From: Cupriavidus sp. EM10
GTDB lineage: Bacteria > Pseudomonadota > Gammaproteobacteria > Burkholderiales > Burkholderiaceae
Assembly (NCBI RefSeq): GCF_018729255.1
Contig: NZ_CP076061.1
Span: 1,736,001-1,800,000, forward strand
DNA: 64,000 nt
Direction: 5' to 3'
The notes beneath the pieces are model-generated. The model was not told the DNA's origin. It was given only the letters and a program-made list of their open reading frames with translations, and made no database searches. Below, in pieces: positions 47,001 to 56,701 of this stretch (position 1 is the stretch's first letter; every line of letters begins with the position of its first letter). Position numbers and translations under genes: made by a program.

Positions 47001-47262
47001 AAGAACGAGTATCCGCGCACGGTCTTCGCGCCGGGCACCGACAACATCGTGGTGGTCAGCGGATAGGTGACCTGGTTCTCCACAATCTGGGGGCCTGCCC
47101 AGGGAATGGGGTGCGAATGATGACCTGCACATCGGAGAGGTCGGGTAGGGCATCCAGTGGTGTACTTCGCACGGCCCACAGCCCCCACGCGGTCAGCATC
47201 ACCGTGGCAAGAAGGACCAGGAAGCGGTTGCGGATGGAGGCAAGGATCAATCGGGCGATCAT
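44095..47262 (-). CDS. cusA: CusA/SilA-type heavy-metal RND efflux transporter, three one-base frameshifts
   Basis: The start at 47260-47262 gives [51 protein letters not shown]. Single bases are missing near 47096, 46628 and 46083 (all in C/G runs). The repaired ~1056-residue pump includes [30 protein letters not shown] and the helix-4 motif [13 protein letters not shown], diagnostic of HME pumps for monovalent Cu+/Ag+. The [17 protein letters not shown] block is also typical. It should export Cu+/Ag+ from the periplasm across the outer membrane with CusB and CusC. It overlaps cusB by 4 bp. Confidence 0.94.
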
Positions 47263-48820
47263 GGCTTGGCTCCCGCGGTCTGGACTTGCGGCGCGACGGT
47301 GACGAGCGTCGCCATGCCGTGGGGATCCAGCCGGAAGCTGAACGCGACGCGATCGCCCGCTTTCAGTCCTTGCGGAAGGCCGGCAGGCGGCGCGGCAAAC
47401 TCCATCGTCATGGCGCCCCACTGGGCGGACGGGATGGCGTCGTGAGCGATGGTCAGGCTGCGCTCGCCGATGGACTGGATGCGCCCCACTGCGCGATGCT
47501 CGGGGCCGGCGGCCGACCCCTCGGAGGCGGCGCTCTCAGCCGGGGTTGCGGAAGTTTCTTGCATGCGCGCGACGGTTCCGCGCAGGCTCGCTTCCGAATC
47601 AATCAGGAACTGTCCGGAAACCACGACTTGCTGGCCAGCCTTCAGACCCTCGAGGATCTCGGTCTGACCACCGGCGGTCGCGCCCGCCTTGATATCGACC
47701 GGATCAAATCCACCTTCGCCTTTGGCCACCATGGCAATTGTGCGCGTACCGGTCCGGATCAGTGCCTCGCTGGGTACGAGCAGGCGCGCTGTTGCGCCCG
47801 CCGGCATCATGCGTACCGACACGAACATGCCCGGCAGCAGTTTTCTGTCCTTGTTCTGCAGTTCGATCCGGACCTTGATCGTGCGCGTACCGGCGCTTAC
47901 GTCCGGCAAGATCGTGTCCACCTTGCCGGGCAGCGCCAGATTCGGCAGTGCCGTGGTGCTTGCCATGACCTCCTGGCCGGGCCGCAGGGCAGCCGCCTGG
48001 CTTTCGGGCACTTCGGCGAGCACCCACACCGTTGCCAGGCTGGCGATGCGAAAGAGCGTCATGCCAGGGGAACGGTCATGCCGTCCCGAGCGCCGACCTC
48101 AGTGACAATGCCGTCGACGGCGCTATTGACCGTGAGCCGTGGCTGGAGCTTGCCGCTTGCCTGCACCCCACGGATCTGGCCGTCTGTCATGCCCACCTGC
48201 CGCATGCGCGCCAGCGCGGCGTCGCGCAGTTCGGGCTGGGGGTTGCCCGGCATGCGCGCGACGGCCAGGTACTCTTCCTGCGCCGCCACCCAGTCTGGCG
48301 AATAGATCTGCGCGAGCGCCTGGCCCTTGCGGACCGTTTCCATGGTAGTGCGGGCGAAGGTGCGCTCGACGAACCCGGTTGTCCGCGCCTGAATGACTTC
48401 GATGCCGCGTTCGTTGATGGCGACATTGCCGGGGACCTGCAAGGCCATCTCCAGCCTGCCAAGCTTTACTTCTGCGGTCCGGATGCCGAGGTTCTGCGTC
48501 ACGCGGCCGTCGATGCGCACCGCGGCGCCGTCGGCGTTGTCCTCTTCATACACCGGTATCAGCGGCATATCCATGTAAGGGGATTTGCCCGGCTTGTCGA
48601 AACGCTGCCCCGGTACCATCGGGTCGCGCCAGTAGAGGATCCGTTTGCCGGTCTTGGGCTCGGCGCCCGCGGCCGGATCGTGGCCGTCGTGAGGCCCGTT
48701 GATGGTTGCGGATCCGGACGCTTGCTGATGACCCTGCTGTTGTCCAAGGTAATATGCGCCTCCCAGGCCCGCCGCAACGGCGAGGCTCATCGCGACGCGC
48801 GCGATTGCGGTCGTTTTCAT
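47259..48820 (-). CDS. cusB: CusB-type adaptor with N-terminal metal-binding and C-terminal CusF domains, one-base frameshift
   Basis: The repaired protein has ~520 residues. After a membrane anchor (~8-25) comes a heavy-metal-binding domain ([31 protein letters not shown], ~61-91), then the adaptor core ([37 protein letters not shown]). The break lies near 48064 (TVPL then [21 protein letters not shown]). The C-terminal ~75 residues ([31 protein letters not shown]...[14 protein letters not shown]) are a CusF-like copper chaperone domain with the W and M residues that bind Cu+. CusF is usually a separate protein, so here chaperone and adaptor are fused. Overlaps of 4 bp link it to cusC and cusA. 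Confidence 0.93.
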
Positions 48821-50124
48821 GGTTGATCCCCTTGCGTGGATGCCGGCATTGCTGCAGTCGCACGCGGCATCAGGAAATTAAGCTCGGCCCACAGCCGGAC
48901 CGTCGCGGCCTCCAGCTTCAGGCGATCCAACGAGAGATTGAGCGCTTTGCGGCTCGCGTCGGCGACTGCGGAGAGCGTGCCGGCACCGGCGCGATACGCC
49001 GTCAGTGCTGCTTCCGTCTGCGTTCTGGCCAGCGGCACCGTGACGTCGCGATAACGTTCCAGCCGCGACTGGTTCAGGCCGAGTTCGGCTTGCTTGCCGC
49101 GCAGTTGGCCCTGCAGCCCACGTCGAACCGCTTCGGCTTGGGCACGCGCGGCATCGGCCTGTGAGAGCTTCGCGGCGAGCTCACGATCTTGCCGGTTCTT
49201 CCGATCCCAGGGCAAAGGCAGGGATAGGTTGACCGAAACCATGTTCGAGTACGCGGGGCCGCGCTGGCTGTACATCAGCTCCACGCTGACGTCCGGAATC
49301 CTGTTCTCCCGCGCCACGCTGCCCTCGGCCTCCGCGACGCCGACCTGGGCCTCGGCGGTGGCCACATCGGGCAACTGGGAGATGACGCTGCCATCCAGAT
49401 TGGCGAGCCACGCAGGTATCGCAAGCGTTGGACTGTCACCCAGGGGGCGCCCGGCGGCGTCACCGACCCAGCGCTGCAGCATCGCTCTGGCTGTCGACAC
49501 AGCGGCGCGCGCCTCGTCCTCCCGGTCGCGCAACTGCTGCAGTTCAAGTTCAGCCGTCAGGATATCGGTCCGGGGACCGCGGTTGCCGCGATAGGCAGCG
49601 CGGGCGGCGTCAATCATCAGCCCGATGGACTGCGCCTGTTCCGCCAGCACGGCGGTTGCCCGTTCGGCGTAGAGCCGATCGAGCCACGCCTGAGCCGCGC
49701 CGCGCTGTACGGCGGCGAGGGCGGCCATGCGTTGCGCCTGCGCCGACGAGGCTTCGGCCTCGAAGCGTCGTGCGCGCGCTTCGCGCTTGGCCGATCGCGT
49801 CAGTTCCTGCATCACGCTGATCGAGCGCATCGTCATCGATTCCGTGCCAATGGAGAAGCGATCCCGCCCATCCGCGGGCACGTTGTTGACGCCAACCTTG
49901 AGAACTGGGTCAGGCAGTTGCCTGCCCGCAACCGCCATTTCCAGGGCGGATTGGATTGCCGCGTGCGACGTCTCGGCGTCCGAGGCGTGCGACGAGGCGA
50001 GCGCCACGGCTTCCTGTAACGATAGGGGCGCGGCCGATTGCGCCCATCCGGGATGGGCAGCCGCGATGAGCGCGAGGGCGAGCGACCACCGCCGCCCGCG
50101 CGCTAGGGGAAAACGCAAAAGCAT
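48817..50124 (-). CDS. cusC: CusC-type outer-membrane efflux protein
   Basis: From the ATG at 50122-50124 (GGAGG 6 bases upstream) this is a 435-residue TolC-family protein with signal peptide (LALALIAAAHPGWAQS). The two coiled-coil repeats are visible (LSLQEAVALASSHASDAETSHAAIQSALEMAV; LNQSRLERYRDVTVPLARTQTEAALTAYRAGAGTLSAVADASRKALN). It provides the outer-membrane channel of the Cus pump. Its stop overlaps the cusB start. A Cys/His/Met-rich periplasmic protein is encoded 72 bp upstream on the same strand. Confidence 0.92.
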   Translation of the reverse strand: MLLRFPLARGRRWSLALALIAAAHPGWAQSAAPLSLQEAVALASSHASDAETSHAAIQSALEMAVAGRQLPDPVLKVGVNNVPADGRDRFSIGTESMTMRSISVMQELTRSAKREARARRFEAEASSAQAQRMAALAAVQRGAAQAWLDRLYAERATAVLAEQAQSIGLMIDAARAAYRGNRGPRTDILTAELELQQLRDREDEARAAVSTARAMLQRWVGDAAGRPLGDSPTLAIPAWLANLDGSVISQLPDVATAEAQVGVAEAEGSVARENRIPDVSVELMYSQRGPAYSNMVSVNLSLPLPWDRKNRQDRELAAKLSQADAARAQAEAVRRGLQGQLRGKQAELGLNQSRLERYRDVTVPLARTQTEAALTAYRAGAGTLSAVADASRKALNLSLDRLKLEAATVRLWAELNFLMPRATAAMPASTQGDQP

Positions 50125-50196
50125 AAAGCCTCCACAAAGCAACGGCTCCCCTGGTCTTGACGACTCAGGGCACGATAGCGGACGTTGCTAGGCGGG

Positions 50197-50592
50197 CTAA
50201 ATGCGGAAACAGCAATGGAGGATCGCGAGCGGGCGGGGAGGCGGTCGTGGGGCAGGGTTGCCCGTGGCCAGCCGATACCCGCCAAGGATCGGTGTCAGGT
50301 CAGGTGTGGCTACCGGGCTAACCGAGGCCGCCTGGAATACGGGGAGCTGCGGGGTCGCGTGATCGGCGGATTTGCTGTCCTGGTGGCAATGCGCCTGGCA
50401 CAGGCCGGCATGCGAATGGCCGCGCTTGGTTGCCATGTCCGGACAGGATTCCGCCATCCCGGCCATGCTCGCCGTCATGCTCAGCGCGTACCTGCTGCCC
50501 TCACAGGCGTAGGCAGCCGCTGCCAGCTGAACTGTCAGGAACGAAATCAACAGGAATGCGGCAATCCAGTGCCGGTGATGGGAGGCGTGCAT
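50197..50592 (-). CDS. Cys/His/Met-rich exported protein, first gene of the cus operon
   Basis: From the ATG at 50590-50592 this is 131 residues: MHASHHRHWIAAFLLISFLTVQLAAAAYA is a signal peptide, and the mature part is rich in Met, His and Cys (SMTASMAGMAESCPDMATKRGHSHAGLCQAHCHQD). It resembles small periplasmic copper-binding proteins found beside cop/cus/czc genes, but I cannot assign a named family. It precedes cusC by 72 bp and is probably co-transcribed. The longer upstream frame is unlikely to be used. Confidence 0.72.
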   Translation of the reverse strand: MHASHHRHWIAAFLLISFLTVQLAAAAYACEGSRYALSMTASMAGMAESCPDMATKRGHSHAGLCQAHCHQDSKSADHATPQLPVFQAASVSPVATPDLTPILGGYRLATGNPAPRPPPRPLAILHCCFRI

Positions 50593-50875
50593 GAGCCGGG
50601 AATCGAGTGGGCGAATCCTAGCAGCCTTTGATTTGACTTCTGGCAACAAGCCTGCAGTTGGTTGTCCTAGATCAAAGACGCACACGAAGTGCGGCGCTCG
50701 GCCATCTGTCGGAAAAGCGGACGACGGTCGGGCGCAAGGGATCCGGTCCGTCTGGGCGCGCAGTGTGCTCGCCTGATTCCGGTGCTTGGCGACGCCGTCA
50801 TGTGTGAGTCATTTTGCTGACAGGCCAACTCTCTACAATACGTTGAGACGAAATTCCGCTCTTCCGTGCCGTCGA

Positions 50876-51271
50876 ATGAGACGCTTGCTGCCCCGCCTCC
50901 TGCTGTGGTTCATGATCTTCGCATTGCCGCTGCAGGCGATGGGAGCGCCCGCGCACGCCGGCTGCCCAGCGCATGACCGGCTGCGCAATGATGCGGCGAT
51001 GGTCCTCGAGGTCGATGTGGAGGAAACGGTCAGCAACCCGGACAAGCCGTGTCACCACAACACGCAGCACAGCCCTTCGCGGGGAAAACTGGCTCCTGAT
51101 GCGGACGGTCACGCGTGCGACGCGTGCGTCGCCATGGGCCAGGCCGCCGGATGGTTCTTGGGCTTCTGGCTGTGGCAGCCGGAATCGTTCGAGGTGGCGG
51201 GCAGGACGGCCGCGCTGCTCGCCAGTTTCATTCCAGACGGACTTCTTCGTCCTCCCTCCACTCCTGTGTGA
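50876..51271 (+). CDS. Exported CzcI/DUF2946-like protein
   Basis: From the ATG at 50876 this is 131 residues. MRRLLPRLLLWFMIFALPLQAMGAPAHA is a signal peptide; the mature part has His/Cys pairs (GCPAHDRL, KPCHHNTQHSP, DGHACDACVAMGQ). The start and the CxxC-type pattern recall the CzcI/DUF2946 periplasmic proteins linked to metal efflux, though the match is loose. It is divergent from the cus operon with 283 bp between starts, where the shared control region must lie, and leads into the methyltransferase operon 180 bp on. Confidence 0.62.
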   Translation: MRRLLPRLLLWFMIFALPLQAMGAPAHAGCPAHDRLRNDAAMVLEVDVEETVSNPDKPCHHNTQHSPSRGKLAPDADGHACDACVAMGQAAGWFLGFWLWQPESFEVAGRTAALLASFIPDGLLRPPSTPV

Positions 51272-51450
51272 ATTGGGGTTTCACCCCGATCGCAGTCCCG
51301 CCCCATCGGATTGCGACGCCTTGCTGCCTGGTTACCTAGGCATCTCAATTCACTTGCCACGTCATCGCGTTGACGCGTTGCCGTGGGACAACCTCGCCCG
51401 CGCGTCGGAAAGCCAACGCGTCGAGCAGGTACCTAGAACGGGAGACGACC

Positions 51451-52320
51451 ATGCGCGCATGCATTCAGTGCAGAGCCCCTATCAAGCACGAAATCTGGAG
51501 TTGCGCTGCGTGCGGCTGGCAACCGATGAGTCAGGATGGATTGGTCTGCATGGCGCCGGCCATGCTGGCCGACCATGATGGCTATCACGAACCTCTCTTC
51601 GAGGAATACGAAAAGCTCGAGGCCACGCACTTCTGGTTCGTTCATCGGCGGCGGCTCATTCTCGACGTCCTGCAGAGCCATTTCCCGACACTCAGGTCCT
51701 TCATGGACATCGGTTGCGGGACCGCCGAGAACCTCAAGGCCATCGAGCAGCGCTTTCCGCATGCGCGCATCTGCGGTGGGGAAGCGTCGCTGCAGGCGCT
51801 GGCCTCGGCACGCAACAAGTCCAACGCCCAGTTCATCCAGATGGACGCCCGCGCGCTGCCCTTTACCGCCGCCTTTGATGTGATCGGGGCGTTCGATGTG
51901 ATCGAGCACGTCGACGACGATGAGCGTGTCCTGGCAGAGATGTACCGGGCTTGTCGCGCCGGCGGTGGCCTCATCCTCACCGTACCGCAGCATCCCAGCC
52001 TGTGGAGCCATCTTGACGATGCGGCCAAGCACAAGCGCCGCTACACGCGCAGTGAGTTGCTTGGCAAGGTGCGGGCCGCCGGATTCCAGCCCGTCTACGC
52101 CACCTCGTTCATGTCGCTGCTTCTGCCGGCGATGGCGCTCTCGAGATTGCAGCAACGGCTCAAGCCGCCCAAAGACGCGGTGGACGACGGATTCCGAATT
52201 GGCGCGACGCTCAACCGCATCTTTGGCGGCATCTGTGCCGCCGAGCGGCAGTTGATTCTTGCCGGTCTGAGGTTTCCGTTAGGCGGTTCCCTACTTGTCG
52301 CCGCGAGGAAGCCTTCGTGA
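51451..52320 (+). CDS. Zinc-ribbon SAM-dependent methyltransferase (copy 2)
   Basis: From the ATG at 51451 (GGGAGA upstream) this is 289 residues. The N-terminal ribbon is MRACIQCRAPIKHEIWSCAACGWQP (four Cys). The methyltransferase core has FMDIGCGTAENL (motif I), FDVIGAFDVIEHVDDDERVLAEMYRACRAGGGLILTVPQH, and a C-terminal GATLNRIFGGICAAERQLILAGLRFPLGGSLLVAARK. It starts a tight operon: its stop overlaps the GTG of the ArnT-like gene, followed by gtrA and a GT2 gene. This suggests methylation of a lipid-linked saccharide or its carrier, as an inference from context. Confidence 0.88.
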   Translation: MRACIQCRAPIKHEIWSCAACGWQPMSQDGLVCMAPAMLADHDGYHEPLFEEYEKLEATHFWFVHRRRLILDVLQSHFPTLRSFMDIGCGTAENLKAIEQRFPHARICGGEASLQALASARNKSNAQFIQMDARALPFTAAFDVIGAFDVIEHVDDDERVLAEMYRACRAGGGLILTVPQHPSLWSHLDDAAKHKRRYTRSELLGKVRAAGFQPVYATSFMSLLLPAMALSRLQQRLKPPKDAVDDGFRIGATLNRIFGGICAAERQLILAGLRFPLGGSLLVAARKPS

Positions 52321-53939
52321 AGTCTCGCGTTCTCTGGTTTTCGCTCATTGTCGTTGCCATCTTGCTGTGGACCGCGACCCTCTCGATCCGGCCGCTCTAC
52401 GAACCGGATGAGGGGCGCTACGCCGAAGTTGCCCGGGAGATGTTCGTCTCGGGCGACTGGACGACCCTCGGCTGAACGGCGTCAAGTTCTTTGACAAGCC
52501 GCCACTTCAGTATTGGGCGACCGCGGCGGCGTTTGCGGTGTTTGGCGTCAGTGAATGGAGCGCCAGACTCTGGAGTTCGTTGATCGGAGCCAGTGCCATC
52601 CTGGTCGCCGGTTGGTCTGCGACGGCACTCTTCGGGCGGCGAGTGGGGCTCGCCTCTGCCCTGGTGCTGGCCGGCTCGCCGCTATGGATACTGGGCTCGA
52701 ACCTGACCACGACAGATATCGGCGTCGGCGCACTGCTGGGCAACGCCGTCCTGGTCTATGCGGTAGCGGTCAGGAATGCCGATAGGCGCCTCTATCCGAT
52801 CGTCTGGGGTCTGGTGGGGCTGGCCTTCCTTGCCAAGGGATTGATTGCGATCGTGCTGCCCGCCGCGACCATGGTGGTCTACGCCGTGCTCACCAGACAG
52901 TTCGGACTGTTCAGAAGTCGCGCCTTCTGGATATGGGGTTGTTCGCGTGCGTCCTCGCGCTGCCGTGGATCGTCGCAGTGTCGGTTCGCAATCCGGAATT
53001 TCTTAACTACTTCTTCGTCCACGAACACCTGGCGCGCTTCACTTCCTCCGTTCATGCCCGCAACAAGCCTGCCTGGTTCTTCGCCGCGGTGCTGGTCGCG
53101 GGAATGCTGCCGTGGGCTGGCGTCATCCCCGCCACAGTCTGGCAGCGCTGCCGGCCTGCGAGGCGCTCGGGGACATTTGACCCGCGGTTGTTCCTGCTGG
53201 TGTGGACGTTGATTGTGCTCGTCTTCTTTTCCGTCTCGCGATCGAAGCTGCCCCTGTATCTCCTGCCGGCCTTTCCGCCGCTCGCCGTGCTCGTTGGTGA
53301 CGCCATCCTGCGCGTCCGCACGAGATGGGTAGTGGTCGGATGCTCGCTGATGGTCATACTCGGCATCCTGATCGCGGGGTTGCAATGGATCCCCGAGCTA
53401 TCGGACAAGGTGCTCAAGCGCGGGATCTCGGATCTTGGTCATTTCTCGTTCTGGAGCACGCTCACCATCGGCGCCCTGGTGGTTGGCGGGCTGGGTGCCT
53501 GTGCCCTTGCCCTGTCAGGCCGACGTGGCATTGCCGTCGCAGTGGCAGCACTGGCATCGATTGGCAGCCTTCAGCTTGGGCTCGTGGCATCCATGGCCTT
53601 CGAATCCCTGTCGATCAAGCCGATCGGCCTAACCGTCAAGGCATCGCGCCGCGCCGATACCGCCCTGTTCAACGTCGGGCAGATCGACCGGGGCTTGGCG
53701 TTCTACTCCGAAATGCTTCCCCAGGTGGTGGTTGCCAGGGACGAACTGGATCTTGGCTTTTCTGTCGATCCCCAGCGGTGGATCGATAGCTACGCGACCT
53801 TCCTGCTGCGCTGGCGCGAGCGCGGACACAAGCTCGCCGTCATGCGCGAGGCAACTTTTGCGCAACTGTCCCCGACCTGGGGCCAGAGAGCCTGGTGGTG
53901 GCGCGCCGGGGCACGACGGTGCTCGTGGAGAAGCGATGA
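52317..53939 (+). CDS. ArnT-like (GT-C, PMT family) membrane glycosyltransferase, three one-base frameshifts
   Basis: It starts at GTG 52317 inside the previous stop (GTGA). MKSRVLWFSLIVVAILLWTATLSIRPLYEPDEGRYAEVAREMFVSGDW is the GT-C N-terminus with the EPDExRYAE motif. Single bases are missing near 52466 (then RLNGVKFFDKPPLQYWATA, a family hallmark), near 52936 (then LFACVLALPWIVAVSVRNPEFLNYFFVHEHLARF) and near 53876. The repaired ~541-residue protein has about 12 membrane helices. ArnT-type enzymes move a sugar from undecaprenyl phosphate to lipid A or another periplasmic acceptor. The GT2 and GtrA genes that follow would supply and flip the lipid-linked sugar. Confidence 0.9.
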
Positions 53940-54318
53940 CAATGTCGCCCAGATTCCTCCGCTATCTGGTCACCGGCGCGACCGCGACCGCCGCGCATTA
54001 CCTCATGCTGATCCTGATTGTTGCGCAGGGGGCATCCCATTGTTGGGTTCGATTGTCGGCAGCGTGGTGGGGCTCCTGACGAATTATTTCCTGAGCAGTC
54101 GGTGGGTGTTCGCGCGCACGTCGGATGCTTCATCGCGCTTTGCGAGATTCCTGGCAGTTTCGGTGCTCGCCTTCGGGCTCAACGCTGCGTTCATGTGGAT
54201 CGGACTGCGGGCGGGGCTTCACTACCTGCTCGCACAGGTTCTGTCCACGTTTCTCCTCATGCTCATCAACTACACATTGCATGCCAACTGGACGTTCCTG
54301 AACAGGGAGTCACGATGA
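53936..54318 (+). CDS. gtrA: GtrA-family membrane protein, one-base frameshift
   Basis: The ATG at 53936 overlaps the preceding stop (ATGA). The protein reads MTMSPRFLRYLVTGATATAAHYLMLILIVAQG; one G is missing in the run at 54028-54032, then GIPLLGSIVGSVVGLLTNYFLSSRWVFARTSDASSRFARFLAVSVLAFGLNAAFMW and NYTLHANWTFL follow. About 127 residues and four membrane helices, with the (L)NYxLxxxWxF signature of GtrA. GtrA proteins are thought to flip undecaprenyl-phosphate-linked sugars. The stop overlaps the ATG of the GT2 gene. Confidence 0.92.
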
Positions 54319-55424
54319 GTTCGGATAAGCGGTTGCAGGGAACAGTATCGGTGGTCGTTCCCATTTTCAATGAGGAGCAGGTCTTGCCCCTGTTCCACGC
54401 GCGCCTCGGTGCCGTCCTGGAAAGCCTTCCCTATGCATCGGAGGTCATCTACGTCGACGATGGAAGCCGGGATCGGACCCTCGAGGTGCTCAGGATAATA
54501 CGGGGCGCCGATGAGACAGTCGGCATCATCGAATTGAGCCGGAATTTCGGCAAGGAGGCCGCATTGACCGCGGGCCTGGATGTCGCGTGCGGTGACGCCG
54601 TCGTCGTCATCGACGCCGATCTGCAGGATCCGCCGGAACTGATCCCCGTCCTGCTTGACAAGTGGGAGCAAGGTTTCGATGTCGTCTATGCGACCCGGCG
54701 GACCCGGGAGGGCGAATCTTTCCTGAAGAAATCCACGGCCCACTGCTTCTATCGCCTGATGGGGAAAGTGAGTGACATCGACATCCCCGCCGACACCGGC
54801 GATTTCCGTCTGATGAGCCAGCGCGCGGTCGCGGCCATCGGCCAGCTCCGCGAGCAGAACCGCTTCATGAAAGGCCTGTACGCGTGGATTGGGTACCGCC
54901 AGACCTCTATCCTCTACGACCGGGATGCGCGCGCCTCGGGAAAAACGAAGTTCAACTACCGCCGCTTGTTGAAGTTCGCTATCGATGGCATCACGGGATT
55001 CTCGACCATTCCGCTGCGGATCGCCACGTCGGTCGGCTTGCTCGTCGCCGTCCCGGCATTTGGCATGGCGCTCTACACCGTTGGCAAGACGTTGCTGTTC
55101 GGCGATCCGGTGCGGGGCTATCCGTCCCTGATGACCGTCGTGTTAATGCTTGGCGGACTCCAGCTGTTCTTTCTCGGCATCCTTGGGGAGTACTTGGGCC
55201 GCCTGTTCAACGAATCCAAACGTCGACCGCTGTATTTGATCGCGGGCTACACACCCGCAAGAGATGTGTCGATGGAGGAGGGCGTCCCGCGTAGAACGGT
55301 CCAAGATGCAGCTTGGCAAAGAGGGGGACCTCAGCGCACCGTACCAATCAAACGGGGTGACAACCCGCTTCCCATAAACACAGCATACCCTCCTCCAAAA
55401 AACCATTCTGATTGGCGATGGTAA
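54315..55424 (+). CDS. GT2 family glycosyltransferase (DPM1/GtrB/ArnC-like)
   Basis: A 369-residue protein: SVVVPIFNEEQVLPLFHARL and EVIYVDDGSRDRTLEVL start the GT-A fold, VVVIDADLQDPPELIPVLL holds the DxD-equivalent, and DTGDFRLMSQRAV is typical of polyprenyl-phosphate glycosyltransferases. Two C-terminal membrane helices (~235-255, ~270-295) match GtrB/ArnC. It should load a sugar onto undecaprenyl phosphate on the cytoplasmic side. The Pro/Arg-rich tail beyond ~315 is longer than usual. It is the last gene of the operon. Confidence 0.93.
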   Translation: MSSDKRLQGTVSVVVPIFNEEQVLPLFHARLGAVLESLPYASEVIYVDDGSRDRTLEVLRIIRGADETVGIIELSRNFGKEAALTAGLDVACGDAVVVIDADLQDPPELIPVLLDKWEQGFDVVYATRRTREGESFLKKSTAHCFYRLMGKVSDIDIPADTGDFRLMSQRAVAAIGQLREQNRFMKGLYAWIGYRQTSILYDRDARASGKTKFNYRRLLKFAIDGITGFSTIPLRIATSVGLLVAVPAFGMALYTVGKTLLFGDPVRGYPSLMTVVLMLGGLQLFFLGILGEYLGRLFNESKRRPLYLIAGYTPARDVSMEEGVPRRTVQDAAWQRGGPQRTVPIKRGDNPLPINTAYPPPKNHSDWRW

Positions 55425-55557
55425 ATAGTGGTAAACGCCAAATTAGCCCAATGATGTTGTCATTCAACATCAGTAATCTCGCCGCAAGGTATGCGTAATC
55501 TTCGATCTCATATTCTCCGGATCACTGCAGGGCCTAACTTTGAAGGAGAAATTTGAA

Positions 55558-56624
55558 ATGAAAGTTCGACGTGGAGTAGTTGCTGCGGCAGCCACTTTGA
55601 TCGCGGGTACTGCATACGCGCAATCAACCGTGACGCTTTACGGCGTGGCGGATGCGGGTATCGAGTATCTCAGCAATGCGCCGTCTGCTCGCAATGGATC
55701 GAACCTGGTTCGTATGAGTTCTGGGAATATGTCGACGTCGCGTTGGGGGTTGCGTGGCAGCGAGGATCTCGGCGGTGGTTTAAAAGCTGTTTTCGAGCTC
55801 GAGAGCGGATTTTCGCTTGATACCGGTGCTCTGAACAACAGTCCTAAACTCTTTGATCGGTCTGCGTTGGTTGGTCTAGGCAGCAAGTTTGGCACGGTGA
55901 CTCTTGGTCGCCAAACAACCCCAATCTACGACACTGGACTGCAACTTGATCCGATGGGTTTTGCGCCGCGATATTCGCTGTATCGAAGCGATGACATTCT
56001 CGCTGGCCGCGCCGACAATTCGGTCAAGTATCGTGGGACGTTCGGTGGCGTGACCGCCAGCGCGCTTTACAGCTTCAGCCGAACGGGCGGCGGCGAGGTC
56101 CCAGGAAACTTCAAGGTTGATCGAAACATCGGCGTCTCGTTGATGTACGAAACCGGCGGTCTTGCTGTTGGGGCAGTCTATGACGAGTTTCGAGGATCCA
56201 CGGTTGCAACTGACGAACGAAAGGATCGTCGTGCATTGGTGGGGCCAGCTATGCTTTCGGACCGGCAAAGGCCTTCCTTGGCTATCGTTGGTTCAACGGC
56301 AATGCCGGCACATTGGCGGCCAACCGGGCGAATCTGTACTGGGCCGGGCTGCGCTATAGCATGACGCCGGCGATGACTCTGACGGGCGCTGCATATTACA
56401 CCGACACGCGCAACTCCGGTGCCGATCCTCTCATGTTCGTGGTATCTGCCGACCACGCCTTCTCGAAACGCACGGACGTTTACCTAAACGTTGCCTATGC
56501 GAGGAACAAGAACGGATCGCAGCTCGGTCTGAATGGTTACAACTCGCTTTCGGGTGCGCCTACCAGTGTCGCGCCGGGCAAGAACCAGGTTGGTGCGGTT
56601 ATCGGCGTACGCCACAAGTTCTAA
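55558..56624 (+). CDS. Burkholderiales-type trimeric porin (OmpC-like), one-base frameshift
   Basis: From the ATG at 55558 (AAGGAG 12 bases upstream) a signal peptide (VRRGVVAAAATLIAGTAYA) is followed by QSTVTLYGVADAGIEYLS, the near-invariant start of these porins, and SRWGLRGSEDLGGGLKAVFELESGF. One G is missing near 56240 (DERKDRRALVG then ASYAFGPAKAFLGYRWFNGNAGTLAANRANLYWAGLRYSM). The chain ends GKNQVGAVIGVRHKF with the terminal Phe needed for outer-membrane assembly. The repaired length is ~355 residues. It is a general diffusion pore and has its own terminator. Confidence 0.94.
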
Positions 56625-56674
56625 TCGAATCCTTTCCAGATCGACACTCCCTTGCTAACAACAAGAGAGCTTTT

Positions 56675-56701
56675 AGCCTCCAAATCGGGGGCTCTTTTTT
56701 T
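56675..56701 (+). terminator. Rho-independent terminator of the porin gene
   Basis: AGCCTCC (56675-56681) pairs with GGGGGCT (one G-T pair) around a short AT-rich loop, followed by CTTTTTTT to 56701. It lies 50 bp after the porin stop. Confidence 0.85.
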
